Shown here: piece after piece, positions 9,655-18,600 of the stretch
How positions within the stretch are numbered: the stretch's first letter is position 1
How the letters are laid out: each line of letters opens with the position of its first letter
From: Bacteroidaceae bacterium
Lineage (GTDB): Bacteria > Bacteroidota > Bacteroidia > Bacteroidales > Bacteroidaceae
NCBI GenBank assembly: GCA_017615125.1
Contig: JAGAAS010000029.1
Span: 124,001 to 188,000, forward strand
Length of the DNA: 64,000 bases
Reading direction: 5' to 3'
Program-made: the position numbers and the translations under genes
The notes under the pieces: generated by a model
The model's input: the letters and a program-made list of their open reading frames with translations, nothing else
What the model was told of the DNA's origin: nothing
The model's database searches: none

Positions 9655-10455
9655 ATGGGTTGGGATGTTGTAGAAATTGGCTTAAGGCATAACTTGCCAG
9701 TTAAGGATCCTTTTGCAACAGCACAAGAAGTTGCAAAAAGAATGAAAAGGAATATCAGGCTCGGATATAGTAATGATTACGAGTATGACATTGCGAATAA
9801 CGTCGTAAGCGGAGTGAAAGATTATGAATTTATTGAACTTGGGAGGTATGAGGAAAATGAATCTGAAGACTTCCTGCGGATGACAATCTCTAATTATCAA
9901 GCACATCAAATACTGGAATCTGTAGGTATAGACAAACTGCGCCAAGCAACCTTTGTCGATGATATTGCTGAGTTTATACTTAGTGATATCGAAGAACCTT
10001 TCGAGTTATACGAGATAGAAGATGCTGATACTTATATAAGAATTTTCAAAGAGAATGTAGACCTTGATGTTTATGTAGAAGGAAGATGGCGCGTTTGGGA
10101 AGATGCATTTCTTCCTTCAAGTCCACATCGAGAATGGTTGCGCAATTATCGGATGCAAATATATAATCGAGCGAAATTATTTGGCTGCCAAGAGGTGATT
10201 ATCTGTTCTGACCAAGGCCCAACAGAAGAGATTTACGATAAAATGAACTTTTCGGCAGATAAACTCAAGGAATATGCCCATTCTTTCCAGTATCTAAAAG
10301 ATTCCAATTGGGTGGAAGAATGGGAGAAAGAAGAGTGGAAAAAGAATGCAAAGCATATTATGTTCTCATCGTATTTCCAAAATCAACTTGATTTGTCTGG
10401 GGAAGATTTCGTAGAAGTTATCTATGATGACTTTAGCGATATTGATACCCCATGA
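9655..10455 (+). CDS. Hypothetical protein, 266 aa, acidic
   Basis: I do not recognise the family. The product begins MGWDVVEIGLRHNLPV, is rich in acidic and aromatic residues (DYEYDIANNVVSG, RWRVWEDAFLP, NWVEEWEKEEWKKN), and has no transmembrane segment or signal peptide, so it is probably cytoplasmic. It reads as an intact, AT-rich gene with a normal ATG and ends in a clear stop 41 nt after the ASCH gene pattern began. The central sequence GCQEVIICSDQGPTEEIYDKM suggests an alpha/beta fold strand-helix unit. Its neighbours are ASCH, GIY-YIG-like and WYL genes, suggesting an island function linked to nucleic acid, which is context only. Confidence 0.6.
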   Translation: MGWDVVEIGLRHNLPVKDPFATAQEVAKRMKRNIRLGYSNDYEYDIANNVVSGVKDYEFIELGRYEENESEDFLRMTISNYQAHQILESVGIDKLRQATFVDDIAEFILSDIEEPFELYEIEDADTYIRIFKENVDLDVYVEGRWRVWEDAFLPSSPHREWLRNYRMQIYNRAKLFGCQEVIICSDQGPTEEIYDKMNFSADKLKEYAHSFQYLKDSNWVEEWEKEEWKKNAKHIMFSSYFQNQLDLSGEDFVEVIYDDFSDIDTP

Positions 10456-10614
10456 ACAGAGTTTTTTGCTGATGTTCAGAACGTTCAATATGCGGGGGGA
10501 TGTACCACGAAAGTGGAGCCTCCCATCTCATTTTTAGGAAGATGTTCCACGAATTAACCGCGTTGAACGGTCATTACGGTCGGAAAACGAACTTTTTTAC
10601 ATTTTTCTCTTGCT
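10456..10614. other. Gene-free spacer before the structured RNA locus
   Basis: AT-rich spacer after the 266-aa gene. It contains a short hairpin near 10494-10530 (GGGGGGATGTACCAC to GTGGAGCCTCCC) without a clear T run and no coding frame I can support. Confidence 0.4.
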
Positions 10615-10650
10615 TGTCCCACGATTTGAGACAACATTCAACTAATTTTG
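10615..10650 (+). promoter_or_regulatory. Promoter of the structured RNA with palindromic operator
   Basis: Palindrome TGTCCCA-CGATT-TGAGACA (10615-10633) is followed, after a 9-nt spacer, by the -7 box TAATTTTG (10643-10650). This is the same geometry as at 9014-9049 and 48555-48590. Start of transcription is expected near 10657. Confidence 0.6.
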
Positions 10651-10656
10651 CAGCGT

Positions 10657-11055
10657 CAATTGGTCATAAACGGGCGCGATAAATTCAAGCTGCACCAATC
10701 TGATATGCCAGGATGTCGGCGAGACGGCGCGAGAATTTCAAGCTGCCCTTCTTGGCATTGGTTGAAGACTTGCAAGTCCCTGTAAGTTTCCTACCGCCCC
10801 AGTAATTCATAGGACATCTATAGGTAAACGACCTACCGTCTTATGATGTCTGGTTGGATGGCGCGAGTAGAACTACGATATATGGTAACGGAAAAACCCT
10901 AATAGGGATAGTGGAACAGTTCGAATCTGTCGCTCGCGTCATCCTTTTAAGAAACAAAAACGCCATCGACGCTGGTGGGCGATAACTACCAGACAGGGAG
11001 GTTCTTGTCCTACCGCCTAAATCAGCTCTGCTTCGGCAGGGCTGATTTGATTTAG
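10657..11055 (+). ncRNA. Candidate structured non-coding RNA, about 400 nt
   Basis: Downstream of a good promoter is a stretch with no supported reading frame but many helices. ACCAAT and TGCCA (10694-10711 region) pair with TGGCATTGGT near 10753. GGACATC (10812-10818) pairs with GATGTCT (10845-10851), enclosing TAGGT-AAACG-ACCTA. GGATGGCGCGAG (10856-10867) pairs with CTCGCGTCATCC (10933-10944) around a tRNA-like T-arm ACAG-TTCGAAT-CTGT (10916-10930). A 13-bp stem with a TTCG loop (11019-11048) closes the locus but lacks a strong T run. A block around GGCGCGA and TTCAAGCTGC is present twice (10673-10693, 10726-10746). It matches neither tmRNA, RNase P RNA nor SRP RNA that I can recall. Confidence 0.4.
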
Positions 11056-11093
11056 AATCTATGAATTTCACTTTTCCTGTCTGAATAGAAGTA

Positions 11094-11288
11094 TCATCCA
11101 TGAACTCCGTACTTTCTCGTTAATTCTTTCCATTTTTCCGTTATTTCCTCTGTGTCATTGTCAAACTGAAAAACCACCTTTCTCGCTCCTTGATGTTCTA
11201 TCGCGTACTTTCCGTAATTTACTATATTGTTATGACTTTTTGTTACCTTCGTTTTGTTGGTAAATCTAAAGCCCAAAACTATCTGCAC
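11094..11288 (-). CDS. Small hypothetical ORF, possibly decayed
   Basis: A 64-codon frame starts at GTG (11286-11288) and ends VHG-stop. The part ARKVVFQFDNDTEEITEKWKE looks like real protein. The same frame continues upstream to an ATG near 11334 (MIKPKTV), but an in-frame TGA lies between. A good minus-strand promoter precedes that ATG: TATCTTTG on the complement of 11343-11350 with TTG about 20 nt before it. The leader can fold into a long hairpin (AAGCCCAA with TTGGGCTT). It may be a pseudogene, a GTG-started small protein, or chance. Confidence 0.25.
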   Translation of the reverse strand: MQIVLGFRFTNKTKVTKSHNNIVNYGKYAIEHQGARKVVFQFDNDTEEITEKWKELTRKYGVHG

Positions 11289-11554
11289 CTCGCCGCTCCG
11301 ATTGCGGCAGCCTCAGACAGTCTTGGGCTTAATCATGACTCTGCAAAGATAATAAAAGAATTAAAAAACAACAAATAATTAAGAAGATTTAGCAAAAAAT
11401 GGCGCAGGAAATAACAGTTGCGAGAGAAGGCGGAGCCACCTGTTGCAACAAGAAAGCCTCTAAATAAACAGGTTTTTGAAAAAAATACTACACACTACAC
11501 GATTTCATACGTATGTTGCTGAAAGGCAACGGCTTTTCTTTTGACAGCCTTGAA

Positions 11555-11598
11555 ATTACTACACGATTACTACACAATTATTACACGATTACTACACG
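11555..11598. repeat. Tandem 11-bp array (4 units)
   Basis: Units ATTACTACACG, ATTACTACACA, ATTATTACACG and ATTACTACACG start at 11555, 11566, 11577 and 11588, so the period is exactly 11 bp. It lies at the head of a stack of phased arrays. Confidence 0.85.
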
Positions 11599-11721
11599 AT
11601 TTAGACAATGACGATATGGCTCTTCGAGCCTACGATAGCTATAGCGATAGCAAAGGCGGGAAAAAAACGATAACAATGACGTTACGGCACTTTGTGCATA
11701 CGATGACAAAAAGGAACCTAC

Positions 11722-11814
11722 GTACAAGGCATTTGTACCATGAGTACAGTCCTTTTGTACTGCGAGTACAGGGCTTTTGTACTGAGAGTACAAAGCATCT
11801 GTATTGTCGGTACA
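11722..11814. repeat. GTACA palindrome array, 22-bp period
   Basis: GTACA occurs at 11722, 11744, 11766, 11788 and 11810; TTTGTAC occurs at 11732, 11754 and 11776 with a degenerate copy at 11798. Each unit reads TTTTGTACTGCGAGTACAGG, an imperfect palindrome. The same array type is found at 55680-55750, and both are preceded by related GACGATA(C/T)GGC leader sequence. Confidence 0.85.
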
Positions 11815-11876
11815 GATTGCGTATGACTCGCGTTTTCTTTTGTTCCTGGGAGTTTAATTTTTCAATGGGAGTTTAT

Positions 11877-11974
11877 CAACGCGTTGGGACACCTTTATCA
11901 ACGCGTTGGGACACCTTTATCAACGCGTTGGGACACCTTTATCAACGCGTTGGGACACCTTTATCAACGCGTTG
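11877..11974 (-). repeat. CAACGCGTTG array, 22-bp period, locus A (5 units)
   Basis: The 10-bp palindrome CAACGCGTTG occurs at 11877, 11899, 11921, 11943 and 11965. Linkers are GGGACACCTTTAT. Outer ends GGGAGTTTAT and ATAAACCC are inverted. On the lower-numbered strand direction it has the tail CGAAGTAAAAG, related to CGAAGTCAAAG at the other three loci (20852, 31285, 47486). Confidence 0.9.
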
Positions 11975-12044
11975 ATAAACCCACGAAGTAAAAGAATAAT
12001 AACGAATGGAGAAGAAGGTGCATCGTTTCCTTTCAGAGGATGCC

Positions 12045-12086
12045 TGAAAAAGAAAGCGCCACGCTCGGACAGGAGCGCGGCGCTTA
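12045..12086 (-). terminator. Intrinsic terminator of the ruvA-sprA-thioredoxin unit
   Basis: AAGCGCC (12054-12060) pairs with GGCGCTT (12079-12085), extended inside by CGCTC/GAGCG. Read on the minus strand the stem is followed by TTTCTTTTTC. It sits just after the thioredoxin stop codon. Confidence 0.8.
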
Positions 12087-12098
12087 TCAGTTCGCCTT

Positions 12099-12590
12099 TC
12101 AAGGCACGAGGAGCACTTCGTGGATGGCTTCCTCGTAGGAGTCCTTGGGCATTGCGCCTACGGCCTTCTTCGGCAGTCCTTTCATCGGGATGAAGAGGAC
12201 TGTGGGAATGCTTCGGACGCCGAAGAGCGCTGCCAGCTCGGGCTGTCGATCGATGTCTATTTTATATACATCCACCTTGCCTGCATACTCGGAAGCAAGC
12301 TGTTGAAAGATGGGAGCCACTTGTTTGCAAGGCCCGCACCAGGTAGCGTAGAAATCGATGACGGCTGGTTTGTCGCCCGCATACACCCATTCCTTCGGAT
12401 GTGCTTCGAAGTCCATCACCCGCTGACGGAACGTCTCTTTCGTCAGTTCAACGGGAAGGACTTTCTGTGCCTTCTTTGCCGTCAAAGCAGGCACAGAATC
12501 GGAAACGGAAGTAACTTCCTGTGCCTCAGCAAGGAAGGGAAGCAACGACATCAGCACAACGAGGAATAGGGTGAAAAACGTAGATTTCAT
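12099..12590 (-). CDS. Secreted thioredoxin-family protein
   Basis: The 163-residue protein starts with a Sec signal peptide (MKSTFFTLFLVVLMSLLPFLAEAQ). The thioredoxin active site WCGPCK lies near residue 85 within VIDFYATWCGPCK, and the cis-proline strand SIPTVLFI follows near residue 128. It probably acts in the periplasm as a disulfide reductase or isomerase. It is encoded 12 nt after sprA on the same strand and followed by a terminator. The pairing with SprA suggests a role in disulfide handling for exported or type IX secreted proteins, which is inference from position. Confidence 0.9.
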   Translation of the reverse strand: MKSTFFTLFLVVLMSLLPFLAEAQEVTSVSDSVPALTAKKAQKVLPVELTKETFRQRVMDFEAHPKEWVYAGDKPAVIDFYATWCGPCKQVAPIFQQLASEYAGKVDVYKIDIDRQPELAALFGVRSIPTVLFIPMKGLPKKAVGAMPKDSYEEAIHEVLLVP

Positions 12591-12602
12591 ATCTGGGAGA
12601 TG

Positions 12603-15600
12603 TTACTTTGTGAGCGAGAATTTAAGGGACATTCCGAAGTCGTTAGTGGAAGTGGGATAGCTGGAGGTACTTACGACGGGGATGTTTGTCTGGTGATCGA
12701 AATAGGCGCTGAGGGTGAGCATGCGGCTGTAGGCGTAGTCGGCCGAGAGGCTCAGCTTGATAGCGCGGTTGCCGCTCGTTGCCTGCGTGGTAAGGTCCTG
12801 AATGCTGCGGCAAAGGGCGCTCTGATCGCGGAAGGAGAAGTCGGCACGCAGGTTCATGTCGTTGCTCGTCTTCCCGCGCCCCACGGTACGCCCGGCGCCT
12901 AAGATCTTGAGGTTGGTAATCTTGTAGCCGAACCCGACAACGATGTCGTCGGAGCATGTTTCTACCAGCTGAACGGCAGTCATCGAGAGGTTCATGACGC
13001 GAGTCTTCTTGTACTCGAGCTTGGTAGTGAGGTTGTTGAGCATAGTGACGTCAACGCCGATGAGAGGCGAGAACTGCTCGTTGATGCTGACGGAGCCGAT
13101 GTCGAACATGCTGCTGGGGATGGGGTTCCCGCTGATGACATCCTCCACAAAGCCCAAGTCGCCCATATAGGACATGAACGAGCTGTAGGTTCCGAAGGAG
13201 CCGACGGAGTAGACACTCTTGTAGGAGTGATTGATATTCACCGACTTGAAGTATTTCTGGAACAGTTCCAGCTTTGAGAGCCCTCCGTAGGTTATCTTCC
13301 AGTTAGGCAGCATGCTCAGCAACGATGGGAACAACGAGAGGGAAGAGCCCGAGGCGTCCCTACCGCTATATACCGCGAGGAAGGCAGGAATCATCACATC
13401 GGGAGAATACGACGAGACAGTTCCGTTAGATGGATCGAACGTCTGTCCCGACAGGTTGCTGGAAGCCGGATAAGAGGCTCCCGCATACTGCGACTGCACG
13501 CGCTGCTGCATAGCATTAAGGCTGGCGATGAAACGGTCGAAGTACTTCGAAGCATAGCCCTCGCTGCTTCGGCGCGGCTCAAAGGCGCTTCCAATAGTAA
13601 TAGTGGTCATATTGAACTGCCCCGTGCGCGTTTCGGGCATACCTGCATACATGAACTGTACCGTGCGCGAATCGTTCTTCATCCAGTTGCCGTTCACATC
13701 GATCTTGAAGTCCTTCACAGGCTCGAGAGTCACCTTCAGCTGCAACTCTTCGACGGCACTTGACGAAGACGAATAGGCTACAGAGTCGTTCTGCAGGAGC
13801 CATCCGTTGGAGCGTGCGCGGGAAAGGTAGCTGTCGTCCGTCAAGCCGAAAGCGAAATCCCATCCAGGAGCAGCGCCTGCGCCGAGAGTACTCTGCCCGA
13901 AGGCTTTTCCCATCTCGGGCATGAATCCCGGAAGAGCCATCGAGTAGGTATTCTTATACGTGAAGGAAGCGTTGCGCACCATCATAGCAAAGCGCGAAGT
14001 GTACTGCGCTGCTTTGTACCATCCCTGCTCCGACAGCTCGGGCCCAGGAACAACAGTAACCTTAACGGCAGTACTGTCCTTTGCCTTGATGCGGATAGTA
14101 TTCTCGTCCACAACCTTGAACTTAACCTTGTAGGAACGCCCTTCCATCGTACGCACCGATACTTCGGGGCGCTTGCTCTTCAGGCTGTGCTTGATTTCGA
14201 AGGTACTGTCGGGAACGAATTTATATTCCTGCGAGAATTTCTTTGCTTTCTTCTCCTCTTCTTTTCCGTTATTCTTATCGGCTTGCTTGTTGTTCTTATT
14301 TGCCTGATTGTTGGAGGTTGTGGAGGAACGACGCGTGCTTCCGCCAGAAGAAGCAAACTTCTTGTTTACCTCCTTGAGGAAGGGAACATGATTGTAGAGC
14401 GTCTCCAGGTTAGCCTTTCCGTTGATGGTAACAGCACGCTGATTGGAGATATTGTTTCCGTAGGTATGCCCGTTGCTGAGCGTCGCGCCGCGCTTCCAGT
14501 TATATGAGGAGTTGTAGTTTCCGTCAGCTGTGAGCCAGTCAAGGACGGGAATCTTGTCAATCGGCGCCGAGTACGTGGCGCTGAAGGTCTGCTGATGGGT
14601 AAGCGGGCGTCCCATCTGCAGGAGGCTGTAGCGCACGCTGTCTTTCCATATCTCATACTCGTTCGGGTACATAGCGCTGTTGACAGGAGCATAGGGCTCC
14701 TCAATCTCGGCATTCGTGCCCGAGGAGAAGTTGGTCTTCAGATTCTTCGTCATATCCCAGCGGAGCGTCATAGAACGATTCCACAGGAACTCTTGCGAGA
14801 AGCTGACAGGAATACCCGACGAGCCGTAGGAACCTTCCAAATCGCGCATCTGCAGTTCGTAATAGACACGGTTGAGGTCTGTATTGAGGGCTATGCTCTG
14901 AGGAAGCGGGCTGATACCTATCTCGCGCAGAATGTTGAACCAATCCGACTTGCTCTTGATGTTCTTGAAGGGCTCCCAAGGCTTCATCGCTGGCGCATAG
15001 GCATAGGAACCCTGAGCCTTCCAGTTGAGATTATGCTGATAGTCAATAGTGCTTCCTCCGTTATCCTTTGTGCTGCGCGAGTATCCGAAGGAGAAGTTGG
15101 AAGGATCCCAAGGCATCGGCACCTTGGAGGTGATATTCATCTTAATATTTGAAAGAGAGAAGTTGCGGGTTCTCGTCACCTTGTTCGCAATGTTAAGCAA
15201 CGAATCGCGCTCTCTATCGTCTGCCAACGTTTCCATCATCTCGTCCAGATAAAGATCCGTCTCGAAAGGACTATACCGAGGAGAGAGCTTCTCCTGAGAA
15301 ACGGAATAGTAAAGTGGAAGGGAAACCTTGAGCTTTTCCGGGAAGAAGCGTCCCAGATCGAAATTAGTGGTGAAGGAATACTGGTAGAGATTGTCGTCGC
15401 GACGCTGCGAGACGCCCTGCTCCAATCCTCCGAAGCCTGCCGTCTCAGCATGTCCGTTGACATTGACGCTGCCCACATCGGCAAGCTGGACATTCAGCGT
15501 GCTTTGCGCAGCCCATCCTCCTTCGTTCTCAAAGCCCGTAAGGCGGAGCTCATTCACCCAAACTTCGGCAGAACGAGTAGAACGGCTGTTGTTACGAACA

Positions 15601-18600
15601 CCAATCATTACCGTTTTTACCTTCCCGATGGTTGGATTACCAATAACGCTGATACGATTCTTCGGGTTGTCTTCATCAAAGACGCTATATAATGACGTCT
15701 TTGACACGCTGGAAGAACTGTTTGCTTCGGTGTTACGAAGACGTTTCAAGTCGGTAAACTTAGAGAAGTCGATATCCAGCATGTTTTCTTCGGGCCAGAC
15801 AGCTTCTCGCCCGCTTGTTGTATTCCCATCGTAGTATCCTTCGGGAGTAACCTTCAGAGGTATCTCGTACTCATAATAGTTACTCTTATAATCAGAACCG
15901 ATACGGATAAACAGACTTATCTGATCGTCCTCGAGAGGAATATCACTATCGACGAGCTGCTCTGCATGAACAAACATCTGAATGTGCTGATAACGGCGCA
16001 AATCCAGATTGGATTTCTTGTCGTAAACAGCTCGGGCTTCGTTGGGTTCCAATCCGCTCACCTTGATACTCATTGCCTGCTCGTTGTCCTGCCTGAGCTG
16101 CGGCTGACTGGGGTCAAGGATACGAGTAATACCGGGAGGCATCGTGTAGTTAATAGGAGAACGGTCTCCGTTTTCTTCAATATTGACTGAGCTTACCACC
16201 ATCTGGCCACTCACCTTTGGAGAGGTGTTGTTAGCGGAATAGATAGGTTGGTCATAATTGCGCCAAGTACCCTTTATCAGTTCAAACGAAGCCAACCTTA
16301 CAACAACCGGCTCTGCAAAGTGCGTCATATAAAGACGCATAAAGCGAATGGAAGTAAAATCGCGAATGCTTCCTACTACAGATTCATAATTATCAATAGG
16401 TACACGGAACTTATACCAATTCACGCTTTCGTAATTCCCGTTGCGAAGTTTCGTCTTGACCGTACGCACATCCGTGATGTGATTGCGCCCCATAACCATA
16501 TCCTTTGGACGCAACGAAACATGATACTCAAAGTATTTCTCGTACTCATCAAGTGTGTAATCCTGATTGATATCCTCGACATCGGGAGTTGTCTTTGCCG
16601 ATTTGTCATAGCTCTCTGTGTTTGTAGTAGAAAGAGAATTACCTTCCGTACCGTTGTAGTGCTTATATCTATCAAGGATTGGCTTTTGGGCAATATCGTA
16701 ATCATCACCCCGATAATAATGGAAAGAATCATTGGCAGGATCGGCACGGAACTCCGCTAACGTCTGTGCATCTACCTTTCCTTCAATAGCACTAAGCCAA
16801 GAAGCATAGGTGGGGAAAGTCTGTTCTTCCGAACTGCTCAAGCCATTCAGTCCTACATCCTGGCGATTACGGTTGTTGCTATTGTTGTCAAAAGCATATA
16901 CAAGGCTTGTTGCTTTGGGCACACGTCCCCACACAGTTTCGGTATAGGGAACAGAGTCAGTGGTAAAGGTAGCCGAAGTCATTCCGTTCTCATAGAATTT
17001 CTTTCCATCCTTCAGCACATCTTCCGAAACCTCGCCTAAATCCAGATAGAAATCACCTCCTTCTGCATCAGGATTGTAAATGAATGGATCCAACATCCAG
17101 AACTCTATATACTCGATGTTGCTTGTCTCGAAATCGGTTGTGGTGAGCTGGCGCATGATTCCTCCCCAGCGCTCTCGGGGATTCGTCAACTTACCATCAT
17201 GCGTAAGATCTGTATCAAGATTGTATGGTCCTCGTTCATCGGGATAATAAGCCAGGTTGAGGATGTTTAGCGTAGAAGACTCTCCGTATGTACTCTCCTT
17301 ATTAGGATAAAGTTCCCTTTCGTATACCTCGCGCACATAATGATTGGACAATTGCTCCAAGTCGCTTTTCAAGTGTGCAGGCGTAAGGGAACTGTTACGA
17401 CGCGTAAACAGCGGGTCAATAGTAAACCAGTTGAACAGAGCACGCCCCATTCCCGTGCGGATATCATTCGTCAGCGAAGCATAAGGCTGAGAAGACGGGA
17501 TACTGGCAAGCATCCATTCGCTTGGAGTATTGATTCTTATTCCTGTCTCACTACTCTCAAAGTCATCAAGATAGCTGGCGCTTCCCTGCACTTGATCGCT
17601 CACGCCAGCTACCAGCTGCGCAAATTCTGCCGTAAAGTTGATGTTTGAAGGCTGCGTCACATGCAATCCGGGCAAATAGTCGAGCATATTCGTGAGCCAT
17701 TGGCTCTCGCGCTTGTACGACATATTCAATCCCCACAAGGTATTCTTAAGGGGTTCATCGCCCATCGTCACCTTACTCGTAAGAGGCTTTTCGCTAAGGT
17801 ACATCATCGTTCCGCCCAGTTTGAAGTCCTTGCTGAAATCGTATGCCCAATTCATGCCGAGCATTGTCTTGCGCTGCATGTTGAAGGTAGTATTGCTCTC
17901 AAGGCTGACGTTAACAGACGTTCCTGCATCGATAATACTCTGGTTGATAATCGTGACTTCGCCGTTTGCGTAGTCAACCGTATAGTCGCTGTTTTCCGTA
18001 AGTGTGACTCCTCCTGCCGTAACGACAACAGATCCTCGCGGAATATTGTATGCTCCCAACGAAATGACGCTTCCTCCCGAACCTGAATACTGTCCCGTTA
18101 AGATAAACTTGTTTTTCTCTGCAATCTGCTTGGCTGTTGTCTTCGTGCTGTCGTAAAGTTCCTCGAAGACGTATTTGTCGGCAATAGCGTCGTTGCCGAT
18201 GACCTTACGCAGCCAAGCGCCGAAAGGCTCGGCAACAGGAAAGATAATACGCCCTCGACTTGACTGAACCGTGTAGCCCTCGATATAATCGAAGAAACCG
18301 TTGGGATTAGAGTTTTGCTTGATATCCAACCTGTCGAGGTTGAGGAGCTGAAGGAGGGTGCGGTCCTTCAGCTTAGCTTCAGGAAGATACGTGAGGTTCG
18401 TGCCCGTGCTGTCGCTCTCGTACTCGATGTTAAGAATGAAATCCGTGCTGCTCAGCGAGCGGGCTCCCAGATTATACACGTTCTTCATCATCAAGTCCCA
18501 CGTGCCGTTTCCGGGCGACATGCTGTTGGACTTCAGCAACTTCACATACAGCGCCGTCCCTGATGCTTTCTGATCGGAAGAGAACTCTCCCACTTGGTAG

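Noticed and set aside
10862-10938. Ordinary tRNA gene
   Set aside because: Acceptor-like and T-arm stems and the 77-nt length fit, but no proper D-arm or 7-nt anticodon loop can be drawn.
10657-10944. tmRNA
   Set aside because: Length and T-arm fit, but there is no tag reading frame ending in an ALAA-like sequence, no 5' GGGG half with the expected D-like loop, and no CCA.
11286-11350. Selenocysteine insertion at the in-frame TGA
   Set aside because: The hairpin is not of clear SECIS form, the position near the N terminus is unusual, and no selenoprotein family is recognised.
11877-11974. CRISPR-like array
   Set aside because: The 10-bp palindrome and the 12-bp linkers are both nearly identical within the locus, units are only 22 bp, and no cas gene is present.
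11541-11975. 144-codon plus-strand frame
   Set aside because: It runs through three tandem repeat arrays and its sequence is mostly repeated residues (for example YQRVGTPLSTRWDT); no sign of a real protein.
14595-15152. 185-codon plus-strand frame
   Set aside because: Antisense inside sprA; one of many such shadows of this very long gene.
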